Assembly: GCA_028277605.1 (NCBI GenBank)
Contig: JANQFZ010000028.1
Span: 34,695-98,694 of the forward strand
DNA from: Vallitaleaceae bacterium
GTDB taxonomy: Bacteria; Bacillota; Clostridia; Lachnospirales; Vallitaleaceae
Direction: 5' to 3'
DNA: 64,000 bases
The translations under genes were made by a program, and so were the position numbers. The notes under the pieces were generated by a model. It had not been told where the DNA came from and searched no databases. It worked only from the letters and a program-made list of their open reading frames with translations. Of the stretch, positions 1 to 9,503 are shown in pieces (position 1 is the stretch's first letter; each line of letters opens with the position of its first letter).

Positions 1-98
1 TTTCAATTTTTATGATATAATAAAAATATCTTAAATTATGACATATTTCGTACATAAAAATGGGTTAAGTGCTTTAAAAAGTAATGGTTTATTGAGTA
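1..98. other. Left-edge non-coding stretch
   Basis: AT-rich sequence with no convincing open reading frame. It ends in a strong plus-strand terminator, so it is probably the 3' untranslated end of a plus-strand gene lying left of the window. Nothing else is visible. Confidence 0.4.
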
Positions 99-146
99 CA
101 ACGAAAAAGACGCTATTTAATTAGCGTCTTTTTCGTTGTTTTTGTT
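99..146 (+). terminator. Rho-independent terminator of an off-window plus-strand gene
   Basis: A perfect 17-bp stem (99-115 with 122-138) and a 6-nt loop are followed by a TTTTTGTT tail on the plus strand. On the minus strand the hairpin has no U-rich tail, so it should stop transcription arriving from the left edge. It also insulates the convergent hydrogenase operon. Confidence 0.85.
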
Positions 147-177
147 AATTTGTGGCATGTTTTGATAGTATTAATAA

Positions 178-204
178 CAAAGCCCCGAAAATATCGGGAC
201 TTTG
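178..204 (-). terminator. Terminator of the hydrogenase operon
   Basis: A 10-bp stem (178-187 with 195-204) and 7-nt loop lie just after the HndD stop codon. In minus-strand RNA the one irregular pair is a G-U wobble, while in plus-strand RNA it would be a C-A mismatch. This orients the hairpin to the minus strand. The tail is U-rich (UUAUUAAU) rather than a pure U run. Confidence 0.65.
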
Positions 205-213
205 ATTAGAACT

Positions 214-1977
214 TTATACTTTATCTTTGACTGAATAATGCGTATGAAGCAGTTTGTGTGATTTTTCACTGAGTGGTTTTCCTAAATAAGTTTCGTACAA
301 TTCTATAATGGCTGGATTTTCATGAGATTTTCTTATCTTCATCTCTCTATCTACTTGATAGATTGCTTCTTGACGCTTTTTAAGAACACTTGAATCTCCA
401 TGGTGATAAGGTTGTCCACCACCGCCAATACAGCCACCTGGACATGCCATAATTTCAATTGCATGAAGGTTTCTTGGATTACCGTCTTTAATCTCCTCTA
501 ATAACTGTCTTGCATTACCAAGACCATGAGCAATACCAATATTTAGGACTAAGCCATCCATATCTACTGAAGCTACTCTAACACCATCAAATCCTCTTAA
601 CTGTTTAAAATCAACTCTTTCTAATTCTTTCCCTGTCTTAATTTCATAAGCAGTACGAACGGCTGCTTCAATAACACCACCCGTTGTACCGAAAATGACA
701 CCTGCACCAGTTGAAATACCTAGTGGATTATCATATTCTTGATCTTCTAACTCATTGAGATCTAAGTTGAATTGTTTGATTAAATGTGCTAATTCTCTAG
801 TGGAAATCGTAATATCGACATCAGGATTACCATCGACACTAAATTCTTCCCTTGAAGCCTCGTATTTCTTAGCTAAACAAGGCATAACTGAAACGACAAC
901 CATTTTTTTTCTTGGAACGTTTAATTTCTCAGCAAAGTAAGATTTAGCAATAGAACCAAACATTTGTTGTGGTGACTTCGCTGTTGAAGGAACATCAATA
1001 AGCTCTGGAAATTGACTTTCAATAAAGTTAACCCATGCAGGACAGCACGATGTCAAAATAGGTAATTTTACATCTTTGTCCCCAGCAAGAAATTTTTCTA
1101 GTCTTTCTAAAAGCTCATGTCCTTCTTCCATGATAGTTAAATCTGCTGTAAAATCTGTATCGAAAACATAGTCAAATCCAATGCTTTTTAATCCTGATAC
1201 CAACTTGCCAGTTACAATAGTACCGGGCTCAGCACCAAATTCTTCACCAATAGCTACTCTTACTGCTGGCGCTGTTTGTGCTACCACTATTTTATCTGGA
1301 TCTGCAAGGGCATCTAACACCTTCCATGTGTGATCATTTTCTGTTAAAGCACCTACTGGACATACAGCAACGCATTGTCCACAGTGTGTACAGACTGTAT
1401 CCACTAAAGGTGATTCAAAGGCAGGTGAAACAACAGCTTCAAAGCCTCTATTAATAGCAGATAAAGCACCAACGGTCTGAACTTCATTACACATAGTTTC
1501 ACATCGTCGACACATAATACATTTATCCATATCTCTAATGATAGACTCAGAATAGTCTTTCTTATAAGTAGACTGTGATTTACCAGTGATTCTTACTTCT
1601 CTTAATCCAAACTTCTCAGATAAATCTTGCAGCTCGCATTTACCAGATTTAGCACATGTTAAACACTCTTTAGGATGATCAGAGAGTAATAATTCAATGA
1701 TTGTCTTTCTAGCTTCCATAACTCTGACCGTATTAGTCCTTACGACCATTCCGTCTACAACAGGCGTTGCACATGATGGAGCTAAATTTCTTCTGCCTTC
1801 CACTTCTACAACACACACACGGCAGGAAGCTGTTTTGTTCACCATTTTGGTATCATGTAAGTCTAAATGACAAAGGGTTGGGATACTAATACCTACCTTT
1901 CTAGCAGCTTGTAAAATGGTACTGCCTTGAGGCACAAGGACTTCTTTTCCATCGATCGTCACTTTTACATCTGACAT
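214..1977 (-). CDS. hndD: [FeFe]-hydrogenase catalytic subunit, HndD/HydA type (group A3-like)
   Basis: Catalytic subunit of a soluble multimeric [FeFe]-hydrogenase that couples H2 to NAD(P)H and ferredoxin. In order: an N-terminal [2Fe-2S] domain (C36, C52, C55, C69), a His-ligated cluster (H101, C105, C108, C114), two [4Fe-4S] sets (C153-C163 and C196-C206), then the H-cluster domain. The three H-cluster motifs are intact: TSCCPAW (309-315), MPCLAKKYE (365-373) and a GGCIGGGGQP segment near residue 515. C312 is the expected proton-transfer cysteine. At 587 residues it matches HndD and lacks the C-terminal extension of Thermotoga HydA. It is last in an hndABCD-ordered operon and is followed by a terminator. 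The HydEFG maturases are not in the window. The bifurcating role is inferred from subunit composition. Confidence 0.95.
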   Translation of the reverse strand: MSDVKVTIDGKEVLVPQGSTILQAARKVGISIPTLCHLDLHDTKMVNKTASCRVCVVEVEGRRNLAPSCATPVVDGMVVRTNTVRVMEARKTIIELLLSDHPKECLTCAKSGKCELQDLSEKFGLREVRITGKSQSTYKKDYSESIIRDMDKCIMCRRCETMCNEVQTVGALSAINRGFEAVVSPAFESPLVDTVCTHCGQCVAVCPVGALTENDHTWKVLDALADPDKIVVAQTAPAVRVAIGEEFGAEPGTIVTGKLVSGLKSIGFDYVFDTDFTADLTIMEEGHELLERLEKFLAGDKDVKLPILTSCCPAWVNFIESQFPELIDVPSTAKSPQQMFGSIAKSYFAEKLNVPRKKMVVVSVMPCLAKKYEASREEFSVDGNPDVDITISTRELAHLIKQFNLDLNELEDQEYDNPLGISTGAGVIFGTTGGVIEAAVRTAYEIKTGKELERVDFKQLRGFDGVRVASVDMDGLVLNIGIAHGLGNARQLLEEIKDGNPRNLHAIEIMACPGGCIGGGGQPYHHGDSSVLKKRQEAIYQVDREMKIRKSHENPAIIELYETYLGKPLSEKSHKLLHTHYSVKDKV

Positions 1978-1995
1978 TGGCTTTTCCTCCTTCTC

Positions 1996-3789
1996 TTATT
2001 TTTTAACTATAGCACCAAATCTACATTTTTCTATACAAGCACCGCACTTAATGCATTTTTCTACATCTATAACATGTGGTTTCTTTCGTTCGCCTGTAAT
2101 TGCTTGCGTTGGACAGACTCTTGTACAGGCTGTACATCCAATACACTTGTCTGGTAAAATATAGTATTTTAGTAAGTCTTTACATTGTCCTGCTGGACAT
2201 CGTTTGTCTACAATATGTGCAATATACTCATCTTCAAACGCTTCAAGCGTTGAAAGAACTGGGTTCGGAGCAGCCTGACCTAGTCCGCATAAAGCTGTAT
2301 CCTTGATTACACGGCACAATCTCTTTAACTCATCTATGTGCTCCATCTTTCCTTTTCCACTTGTAATTAATTCTAGTATTTCTAGTAATCGTCTTGTTCC
2401 TACTCGACAAGGCGTACATTTACCACAAGATTCTTCTACTGAAAATTCTAAATAGAACTTGGCCATCGCTACCATACAGTCGTCTTCACTCATAACGATC
2501 ATACCGCCTGATCCCATCATAGAACCTTTAGCTAACAGGTTATCAAAATCAATAGGTGTATCTAAATCTTTTTCTGTCAAGCAACCGCCTGAAGGACCAC
2601 CTGTTTGAACAGCTTTGAATTTTTTACCGCCTTTAATACCACCACCGATATCATAAATAACTTCTCTTAATGTAGTACCCATGGGCACCTCAATAAGCCC
2701 AACATTGTTGATGGCTCCAGCTAAAGCAAACACTTTTGTTCCTTTTGATTTTTCTGTTCCGATTTTGGTAAACCAGTCTGATCCTTTTAATATAATAACG
2801 GGTACATTAGCAAATGTTTCAACATTATTGACATTAGTTGGTTTACCCCAGAATCCAGATTCTGCTGGGAATGGTGGTTTGGTTGTTGGCTCTCCACGTT
2901 CACCTTCCATCGAATGAATCAATGATGTTTCTTCACCACAAACAAAAGCTCCAGCACCATAAGTTAATTTAATATCGAAGTTAAATCCTGATCCTAATAT
3001 ATCATTTCCAAGCAAACCATATTCTCTAGCATCATCAATAGCCTTTTGAAGACGTTTAATGGCTAGTGGATACTCAGCACGAATATATACCCTTCCGTTG
3101 GATGCTCCAATAGCATAGCCACAAATTGTCATAGCTTCAACCACTGAATGTGGATCACCTTCTAATATAGAACGATCCATAAATGCTCCAGGATCACCTT
3201 CGTCAGCATTACAGACAACGTATTTTACATCGTTTTGATATTGGCTCGCAAACTGCCACTTAAGACCTGTTGGGAAGCCACCACCCCCACGACCTCTTAA
3301 ACCAGATGCTTTTATAACCTCTATAACTTCTTTTGGAGTCATAGATGTTAAGACTTTACCAATAGCTTGATAACCATCTCTTGCTATATACTCATCAAGG
3401 TTATCAGGATCAATAACACCACAATTTCTTAAAGCTATACGAATTTGCTTTTTATAGAAATCCATTTTTTGAGAATCTGAAATTCTTTTATTGGTTTCTG
3501 GATCTTCGTATAACAGTCTTTCTACTTTTCTACCTTTAACGATATGTTCTTCAATCAACTCCTGAGCATCTTCTGGTTGAACTTGAACATAGAAGGTATT
3601 ATCTGGAAGAATTTTAACGATCGGTCCTTTTTCACAAAAACCAAAGCAACCTGTTTTCAATATCTGAACCTGATCTGTCATATTTTGAGCAGCTAAGTGC
3701 TTTTCTAGGTTTTCAATAATCTTGTCAGAGTTAGCAGATTTACAACCAGTTCCTCCACAGACTAATATATGCATACTATAGTTAGACAT
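1996..3789 (-). CDS. hndC: NAD(P)H-binding flavoprotein subunit of bifurcating hydrogenase (NuoF-like, HndC/HydB)
   Basis: Carries FMN and the NAD(P) site and is the likely electron-bifurcating subunit. An N-terminal thioredoxin-like [2Fe-2S] domain (C11, C16, C48, C52) precedes a NuoF core with the glycine-rich FMN/NAD loop GRGGGGFPTG (about 166-175). Next comes a C-terminal SxxCGxCxxCR cluster motif. The final 55 residues are a two-cluster ferredoxin domain (CIGCTACTRVCP, then CIKCGACIEKC). The length of 597 residues is usual for HndC/HydB. Met6 is an alternative start just before the first Cys pair. The gene is 18 nt upstream of hndD and 23 nt downstream of hndB, so all are probably co-transcribed. 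Confidence 0.95.
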   Translation of the reverse strand: MSNYSMHILVCGGTGCKSANSDKIIENLEKHLAAQNMTDQVQILKTGCFGFCEKGPIVKILPDNTFYVQVQPEDAQELIEEHIVKGRKVERLLYEDPETNKRISDSQKMDFYKKQIRIALRNCGVIDPDNLDEYIARDGYQAIGKVLTSMTPKEVIEVIKASGLRGRGGGGFPTGLKWQFASQYQNDVKYVVCNADEGDPGAFMDRSILEGDPHSVVEAMTICGYAIGASNGRVYIRAEYPLAIKRLQKAIDDAREYGLLGNDILGSGFNFDIKLTYGAGAFVCGEETSLIHSMEGERGEPTTKPPFPAESGFWGKPTNVNNVETFANVPVIILKGSDWFTKIGTEKSKGTKVFALAGAINNVGLIEVPMGTTLREVIYDIGGGIKGGKKFKAVQTGGPSGGCLTEKDLDTPIDFDNLLAKGSMMGSGGMIVMSEDDCMVAMAKFYLEFSVEESCGKCTPCRVGTRRLLEILELITSGKGKMEHIDELKRLCRVIKDTALCGLGQAAPNPVLSTLEAFEDEYIAHIVDKRCPAGQCKDLLKYYILPDKCIGCTACTRVCPTQAITGERKKPHVIDVEKCIKCGACIEKCRFGAIVKK

Positions 3790-3812
3790 CTTTTAACCTC
3801 CTAACTGAATTA

Positions 3813-4208
3813 TTATTCTATAGTTTTGTGTGTAGATGGTATAATACCGTCTACTAGTTCACCTTCTTTAATGTATTTATCAATAATTTCTTTAGCTTTA
3901 GCTTCATCTACATAGCCAAAAACTGTAGGCTCCTTTCCTGGCAACGTAACCTCAATGGTTGGTTCTGCATAACAATAGCCCATACATCCTGTTTGTGTTA
4001 CAACAACGTTTTCTAAACCCTGTCTATCTACTTCTTCAATTATATAATTCATGGTTTCTCTTGCTCCAGAAGCTATACCACAGGTTGCCATAGCTACTTT
4101 TACATGAATTAGTTTGTCAATGTTTTCACCTTTTTCTCTTAAATCCACTTTAGAACGCTGCTGATCTCTAATTTTAATTAGCTCATCTAAGGATTTAATT
4201 TTTGCCAT
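3813..4208 (-). CDS. hndB: Thioredoxin-like [2Fe-2S] protein, HndB type
   Basis: A small 131-residue subunit found between the NuoE-like and NuoF-like genes in HndABCD-type operons. A helical N-terminus (about 1-33) is followed by a thioredoxin-like [2Fe-2S] domain. Only three candidate cysteine ligands are visible: C43 in ATCGIASGA, then C75 and C79 in TGCMGYCY. The position equivalent to the second ligand of NuoE appears to be Ser or Gly, so the cluster is either ligated differently or absent. I recall this as a family trait rather than damage, but could not check. It probably relays electrons between hydrogenase subunits. Confidence 0.85.
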   Translation of the reverse strand: MAKIKSLDELIKIRDQQRSKVDLREKGENIDKLIHVKVAMATCGIASGARETMNYIIEEVDRQGLENVVVTQTGCMGYCYAEPTIEVTLPGKEPTVFGYVDEAKAKEIIDKYIKEGELVDGIIPSTHKTIE

Positions 4209-4226
4209 TTTCTTAACCTCCTTTAT

Positions 4227-4700
4227 TTAATCTTTATATTCCTCTAGAATATCTTTAACCATATCTGGCGTAACTCGACCATAAACTTTTTCTCCTACCA
4301 TAACAACTGGTGCCAACCCACAAGCACCCACACAACGAACTCCTGTTATTGAGAATTTGCCATCTTTTGTTGTTTCTCCTGTGTTGATGTTTAGTTCCCT
4401 TTTAAAAGCGTCTAGTACTTTTTCCGCTCCCCTTACATAACAGGCAGTTCCAAGACAGATAGCAATATTATGCTCACCTCTTGGTGTCATTGTAAAGAAA
4501 GAATAAAAACTTACTACTCCAAATACTTTTGCTGTTGATACATGCAATTTTTTTGCTACAAATTTTTGAACTTCTTTTGGCAAATAGCCAAAAATTTCTT
4601 GAGCCTTGTGTAAAACCCTTATTAACTCGCCTTTAGTGGAAGACATTGAATCAATAAACTGCTCAAGTTCATTAAATTGTTCATTTTTTAATTCCGCCAT
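4227..4700 (-). CDS. hndA: NuoE-like [2Fe-2S] subunit of bifurcating hydrogenase (HndA/HydC)
   Basis: Thioredoxin-fold [2Fe-2S] subunit that pairs with the NuoF-like subunit. The 157-residue protein has a helical N-terminal domain (GYLPKEVQKFVAKKL) and the four ligands C82, C87, C123 and C127 in CLGTACYVRGA and CVGACGLAP. It is first in the hnd gene string, with a near-perfect ribosome binding site (AAGGAGGT, 6 nt before ATG). The 103-nt gap to the PHP gene upstream holds no convincing promoter, so the hydrogenase genes may depend on the promoter in front of the PHP gene. Confidence 0.93.
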   Translation of the reverse strand: MAELKNEQFNELEQFIDSMSSTKGELIRVLHKAQEIFGYLPKEVQKFVAKKLHVSTAKVFGVVSFYSFFTMTPRGEHNIAICLGTACYVRGAEKVLDAFKRELNINTGETTKDGKFSITGVRCVGACGLAPVVMVGEKVYGRVTPDMVKDILEEYKD

Positions 4701-4803
4701 GAGTTTACCTCCTTAAGCTTTATGTTATTAATATGAAAGTTAAAAGCAATAACTTGTTCCATCATACAATTACTTGCTATTGCTAATTTATCTTTCTTAT
4801 TAA

Positions 4804-5526
4804 TTAGATTGTAACTTCACTTTTATTTTGTTTTAGAATTTCAATGATACTTTTAATCCTTTTATCTGGAACCTTTAGCTTTCTATTATTAGTTCCTATG
4901 ATACCTAAGTCATGCGCATCTGAGGATTGTAGAATGTGATAAGCTGGATAACGTTTTTTAAAGTCTGCTAGATCGGCAAAACGGGATATTTCAATACATG
5001 ATAATGATAAATTTGAAGGTATCATACCTAAGTTAGAGAGTATACTGTTTCTTGGACGGTCAATGTGTGCGGGGATGGCAATGCCATTTCTGTCTCTTAC
5101 CATTTTAACAACTTCATTAATTGTAAATGAAGTTGAACTACATAAAAATTTTTCACACTTGCCAATAGGCTCATCTTGATCATTGAAATACAATTGATTT
5201 CCAAAAATCTTCTCTTGATTTTCCCTGTCTGGCAAATGAGCATAGACTTCACTTTGCATATTGTATACATTATCCAAATCAGAAAATAGGCATACAACAT
5301 GGACTTCTTCTCTAGTTTCTACTTCCATCCCTGGTATAACAACCAAATTCTTCTTTTTACCTATTTTCATTATGACTTCTGCGTTTTCACATGAATTGTG
5401 ATCGGTTATGGCAATTACGTCTAACCCACAAAGCAAAGCCATATTGACAATATTATTTGGTGACATATCGTCGTTTCCACAAGGTGAAAGACCGGTATGA
5501 ATGTGAAAATCATAGTTAATATACAT
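4804..5526 (-). CDS. PHP-domain metal-dependent phosphoesterase
   Basis: A polymerase-and-histidinol-phosphatase family enzyme of about 240 residues, probably a Mn/Zn-dependent phosphoesterase or nuclease of the YciV/RNase AM type. The metal-binding PHP motifs are visible in order: DFHIH near the N-terminus, ITDHNS near residue 40, EVHV, PAHIDRPRNS and SSDAHD near residue 205. I prefer the ATG at 5526 over the GTG at 5535 because GGGTG lies 6 nt upstream and the protein then begins as in relatives. It is the first gene behind a consensus promoter and precedes the hydrogenase operon. The substrate is unknown, and a functional link to hydrogenase is only suggested by position. Confidence 0.85.
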   Translation of the reverse strand: MYINYDFHIHTGLSPCGNDDMSPNNIVNMALLCGLDVIAITDHNSCENAEVIMKIGKKKNLVVIPGMEVETREEVHVVCLFSDLDNVYNMQSEVYAHLPDRENQEKIFGNQLYFNDQDEPIGKCEKFLCSSTSFTINEVVKMVRDRNGIAIPAHIDRPRNSILSNLGMIPSNLSLSCIEISRFADLADFKKRYPAYHILQSSDAHDLGIIGTNNRKLKVPDKRIKSIIEILKQNKSEVTI

Positions 5527-5587
5527 AGTATACACCCAAACAAATGTTTTGTTAAATAATTATCATACATATACGCAATCATAAATT

Positions 5588-5616
5588 ATTATAACAAAGT
5601 TTAAGGATTCTGTAAA
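5588..5616 (-). promoter_or_regulatory. Sigma-A-type promoter for the PHP gene and probably the hnd operon
   Basis: On the minus strand, TTTACA (5611-5616) and TATAAT (5588-5593) are separated by exactly 17 bp, a nearly perfect housekeeping promoter. The predicted start leaves a leader of about 50-55 nt before the PHP gene. Confidence 0.75.
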
Positions 5617-5971
5617 GAAATATTGGTGTTATTTCTATGTATAGAATCGAAATATGTCTCATTGTGTTTGATTCATATGTCTAAGCTGCTATTTGTAGAT
5701 TAAATGGTATTGACTACAATATACTGTTGGTAATATCTGTTATTATGACTATATCTTGTAGTGAACTTTGTCGCTCTTATCTTTATGATTTAGCCATAAC
5801 AATGGAAGTTAGTTAGTTTTTTATCAATTAGATGTATTAGGAATACCCTCAGCTCTTATTAATATTAATTAACTTTTTTGCACATAATTGTTAATACCAA
5901 AATATCTGTTCGGAAACAGTTAAGTGACAGGGACAAATATAAAGTTACGAAACTCAAAAACAGAAATGATA
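5617..5971. other. Intergenic region between divergent promoters
   Basis: About 350 bp of AT-rich sequence between the minus-strand PHP/hydrogenase promoter and the plus-strand flavodoxin promoter. No open reading frame, RNA gene or clear riboswitch is visible. There is one small hairpin (5906-5919, CTGTT/AACAG) of doubtful meaning. Confidence 0.4.
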
Positions 5972-6000
5972 TTTACATATATTTACATATTGTGTATAAT
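5972..6000 (+). promoter_or_regulatory. Sigma-A-type promoter of the flavodoxin-like gene
   Basis: TTTACA (5972-5977), a 17-bp spacer and a perfect TATAAT (5995-6000) lie about 30 bp before the flavodoxin-like start codon. A direct repeat of TTTACATAT (5972-5980, 5982-5990) partly duplicates the -35 element. Confidence 0.8.
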
Positions 6001-6030
6001 AGATGTATCATTTTTTGAATGGAGGGTTCT

Positions 6031-6507
6031 ATGAGTTCAGCAGTCTTTTATTTTTCAAAATCAGGTGTATCTGAAAAGGTAGCCAAAAATATAGCGGAAA
6101 GGCTTAAGTGTCCGTGTACAAGACTGATGGATACAAAAAGCTGGAAAGGTCCTTTGGGATTTGTAAAGGGCGGTTATTATTCAACACAGGAAAAACTTGT
6201 AACACTTCATTCTATATCTGTACAGCCTATGGATTATGATAATATATGTATTGTTTCTCCTGTGTGGGCTTCAAAAATGGTTCCCGCTGTCAGGACTTTT
6301 ATTAGACTTTATAAAGATAGCTTAAAAAATGTGCATATTGTTTTTACTCTTGCTGGTGATAATCCAAGCAAAGCCATTACTAATTTTTTACAAGAAGTTC
6401 CTAATGCAGAACCCATCGCTTTTAAACAAAAAAGTGTTTTAAATAACTCTTATCTTAATGATCTATATGCTTTTATAGAAAATTTCAGCAATCTTAATGA
6501 TGAGTAA
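6031..6507 (+). CDS. Flavodoxin-like protein
   Basis: A single-domain flavodoxin-fold protein of about 158 residues, probably an FMN-binding electron carrier or flavodoxin-family oxidoreductase. The N-terminal strand and phosphate-binding loop read FYFSKSGVSEKVAKNIAERL. A central segment, NICIVSPVWASKMVPAVRTF, matches the aromatic-containing isoalloxazine loop of the family. The ATG at 6031 is preferred over 6019 because GGAGGG sits 4 nt upstream of it and overlaps the earlier ATG. It has its own consensus promoter and is convergent with uvrA. A redox link to the neighbouring hydrogenase is possible but unproven. Confidence 0.75.
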   Translation: MSSAVFYFSKSGVSEKVAKNIAERLKCPCTRLMDTKSWKGPLGFVKGGYYSTQEKLVTLHSISVQPMDYDNICIVSPVWASKMVPAVRTFIRLYKDSLKNVHIVFTLAGDNPSKAITNFLQEVPNAEPIAFKQKSVLNNSYLNDLYAFIENFSNLNDE

Positions 6508-6580
6508 ATATAATACCGCCCCTTAACATAGACAAACAAGTGTAACACAATACCGTCTACCCTTAGGGGCGAATAAATAT

Positions 6581-9412
6581 CTAATCTTTCAAAATTCTTT
6601 TCAAGAATTGTCCTGTATAGGATTTTCTAACTTTAGCAACTTCTTCAGGTGTTCCAAATGTTACCACCGTGCCACCCTTATCTCCACCTTCTGGTCCCAT
6701 ATCAATAATATAATCTGCCGTCTTTATCACATCTAAATTATGTTCAATGACTAATACTGTATTGCCAGCATCTACTAATCTTTGTAGTATAGTTATGAGT
6801 TTCTTAACATCTTCAAAATGCAGACCCGTTGTTGGTTCATCTAAAATGTATATAGTTTTACCCGTACTTCTTTTACTTAATTCTGTTGCCAGCTTAACCC
6901 TCTGAGCTTCTCCGCCAGATAATGTTGTTGACGGTTGTCCTAGTTTTATATAAGATAAGCCAACATCATATAAAGTCTGAAGCTTTCTTTTTATTCTTGG
7001 AACATTTTCAAAAAACTTCAGTGCTTCTTCTACTGTCATATCTAGTACTTCCGATATATTTTTCCCTTTATAGGTAACATCCAGAGTTTCACGATTGTAT
7101 CTTTTGCCATGGCATACCTCACATGGCACATACACATCTGGAAGGAAATGCATTTCTATTTTAATAATCCCATCCCCTCGACACGCTTCACATCTTCCGC
7201 CTTTTACGTTAAAGCTGAATCTCCCTTTTTGATAACCTCTCATTTTAGCTTCTGCTGTCTGTGCGAATATATCTCTAATCGGGTCAAATAAGCCCGTATA
7301 CGTAGCAGGGTTAGATCTTGGTGTTCTTCCAATAGGAGATTGATCAATATCAATAACTTTGTCTAAATGCTCGATCCCTTTTATGGATTTATGCTTTCCA
7401 GGTTTTATTTTTGCTCTATTTAAATCTCTAGCCAGTCTCTTATATAGTATCTCATTAACAAAAGAACTCTTACCTGAACCAGATACACCAGTAACGCATG
7501 TAAAAATACCAAGCGGTATATTAATATTAATTTTCTTTAGATTATTCACATTAGCGCCAATCAATTTTAGCCATTTCCCATTCTTGGGTCTTCTTTTTGA
7601 AGGTATATCAATTTTCATTCTACCACTAAGATAAGCACCTGTTAAGGATGATTCATTATTCATTATTTCCTTAGCTGTCCCACAAGCCACAATCTCACCA
7701 CCATGAGCACCTGCTTTTGGACCGATATCAACTATATAATCCGCTTTTTTCATAGTATCTTCATCATGCTCAACGACAATCAGTGTATTACCAAGTTCTT
7801 TAAGATTGTTTAAGGTCTTTAGCAGCTTAACGTTGTCTCTTTGGTGTAATCCTATACTGGGTTCATCTAATATATACACAACACCAACCAAACCAGAACC
7901 TATTTGAGTAGCTAATCTTATTCTTTGCGCTTCTCCGCCTGATAAAGTACCAGCAGACCTCGATAAAGTCAAATAATCAAGACCAACATCCACTAAAAAC
8001 CCTATGCGAGCATTGATTTCCTTTAAAATCTGCTCCCCTATCATCTGTTGACGATCGGTTAGCTTGAGTTGATTTAGGAATTGCTGTACATCTCGAATAG
8101 ACATAGCTGTTACTTCTGCTATATTTTTGTCTCCGATAGTCACAGCTAATGCTTGCTTATTAAGACGTGCACCATGGCAGGTAGAGCACGGTGTATTGGT
8201 CATAAAGCTTTCGTACTCCTGTCTCATGTGGTCAGATGTTGTTTCTTTGTAACGACGTTCTATACTATGCACTAATCCTTCATAGGCTACTTGATATTCT
8301 CCCGAACCTTTTTCGCTTTTATAGTTTACTGAGAATTTCTCTCCCTTTGTACCATACATAATCATTTCCTTAATGTCATTAGGTAAATCATTATAGGGAG
8401 TACCTAAGTCAAAATTATATTTTTTTGCCATACCTTCAAAGAGACTCCGCACACCGCTATTCTCATTAGAAGCAGCTGACCAGCCTGGAATTGTTATAGC
8501 TCCTTGTAATAAACTTAGCTGTCCATTGGGTATAATTAATTCTGGATCAAATTTCATTTTGTAACCCAGTCCATGACAGTCTGGACAAGCCCCAAATGGG
8601 TTATTAAAAGAAAACATTCTAGGCTCAATTTCATCGATACTTATATTACAATCTGGGCAAGCAAAATTCTGACTAAAGGTTAGAGACTCACCATCAATTA
8701 CATCTATAATTAGTAAGCCTCCTGTCAATTTCATAACGGTTTCAATAGAATCTGCCAAACGCTTCTGTATACCCTCTCTTATAATCAATCGATCAATAAC
8801 AATCTCTATGGTATGTTTTTTGTTCTTTTCTAGTTGGATAGTTTCACTTAACTCATATAATATCCCATCTATCCTGACACGGACATAACCACTCTTTCTA
8901 GCTTGTTCCAATAATTTAATATGCTCGCCTTTTCTTCCTCGTACCACAGGTGCTAGAACTCGTATTTTAGTCCTTTCAGGTAATTTCATAATATTATCTA
9001 CCATTTGTTCAACCGTTTGCTTCTTGATTTCCTTACCACACTTTGGGCAATGAGGAATACCAATTCTAGCATAGAGCAGTCTAAAATAATCGTAAATTTC
9101 TGTCACAGTTCCTACGGTTGAACGTGGATTTCTACTGGTCGTCTTTTGATCAATAGAAATAGCTGGAGACAAGCCTTCAATGTTATCAACATCTGGTTTG
9201 TCCATCTGACCTAGAAATTGTCTTGCATAAGCAGACAAAGATTCGACATACCTTCTTTGCCCTTCAGCATAAATGGTATCAAAGGCAAGTGAGGACTTAC
9301 CAGAGCCGCTTAAGCCCGTAAATACAACAAACTTATCTCTTGGTATTGTTAAATCTACATTTTTTAAATTATGTTCTCTAGCGCCTTTTATAATGATTTT
9401 ATTATCTAACAT
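6581..9412 (-). CDS. uvrA: UvrABC system protein A (excinuclease ATPase)
   Basis: The damage-sensing ATPase of nucleotide excision repair, which loads UvrB on lesions. Two ABC modules are visible with Walker A motifs GLSGSGKSS and GVSGSGKSS, two LSGGEAQR signatures, and zinc-finger cysteines (CPKCGKE, CPDC/CPDCHG, CRGDG and CEVCHG). The ATG at 9412 gives the usual N-terminus ([15 protein letters not shown]). The ATG at 9424 lies directly against AAGGA, with no spacer. At about 943 residues it is the normal length. It follows uvrB by about 90 nt on the same strand and should share the SOS-controlled uvrB promoter. Confidence 0.98.
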   Translation of the reverse strand: MLDNKIIIKGAREHNLKNVDLTIPRDKFVVFTGLSGSGKSSLAFDTIYAEGQRRYVESLSAYARQFLGQMDKPDVDNIEGLSPAISIDQKTTSRNPRSTVGTVTEIYDYFRLLYARIGIPHCPKCGKEIKKQTVEQMVDNIMKLPERTKIRVLAPVVRGRKGEHIKLLEQARKSGYVRVRIDGILYELSETIQLEKNKKHTIEIVIDRLIIREGIQKRLADSIETVMKLTGGLLIIDVIDGESLTFSQNFACPDCNISIDEIEPRMFSFNNPFGACPDCHGLGYKMKFDPELIIPNGQLSLLQGAITIPGWSAASNENSGVRSLFEGMAKKYNFDLGTPYNDLPNDIKEMIMYGTKGEKFSVNYKSEKGSGEYQVAYEGLVHSIERRYKETTSDHMRQEYESFMTNTPCSTCHGARLNKQALAVTIGDKNIAEVTAMSIRDVQQFLNQLKLTDRQQMIGEQILKEINARIGFLVDVGLDYLTLSRSAGTLSGGEAQRIRLATQIGSGLVGVVYILDEPSIGLHQRDNVKLLKTLNNLKELGNTLIVVEHDEDTMKKADYIVDIGPKAGAHGGEIVACGTAKEIMNNESSLTGAYLSGRMKIDIPSKRRPKNGKWLKLIGANVNNLKKININIPLGIFTCVTGVSGSGKSSFVNEILYKRLARDLNRAKIKPGKHKSIKGIEHLDKVIDIDQSPIGRTPRSNPATYTGLFDPIRDIFAQTAEAKMRGYQKGRFSFNVKGGRCEACRGDGIIKIEMHFLPDVYVPCEVCHGKRYNRETLDVTYKGKNISEVLDMTVEEALKFFENVPRIKRKLQTLYDVGLSYIKLGQPSTTLSGGEAQRVKLATELSKRSTGKTIYILDEPTTGLHFEDVKKLITILQRLVDAGNTVLVIEHNLDVIKTADYIIDMGPEGGDKGGTVVTFGTPEEVAKVRKSYTGQFLKRILKD

Positions 9413-9503
9413 ACACTGTCCCATTCCTTTTTAGTTTAAAAACATTGTTTATGAAAGCTGTACCCTTATTTCATGATATACATGTAATTCCTATATTATC
9501 TTC

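Noticed and set aside
4735..4790. A possible attenuator in the PHP-hndA gap (AGCAATA/TATTGCT)
   Set aside because: A 7-bp stem with a loop of about 26 nt, followed only by a short T run on the minus strand; too weak to call.
6515..6565. A possible terminator between the flavodoxin-like gene and uvrA (CGCCCCT ... AGGGGCG)
   Set aside because: The 7-bp stem encloses over 35 nt and has no U-run on either strand, so a terminator role is not supported.
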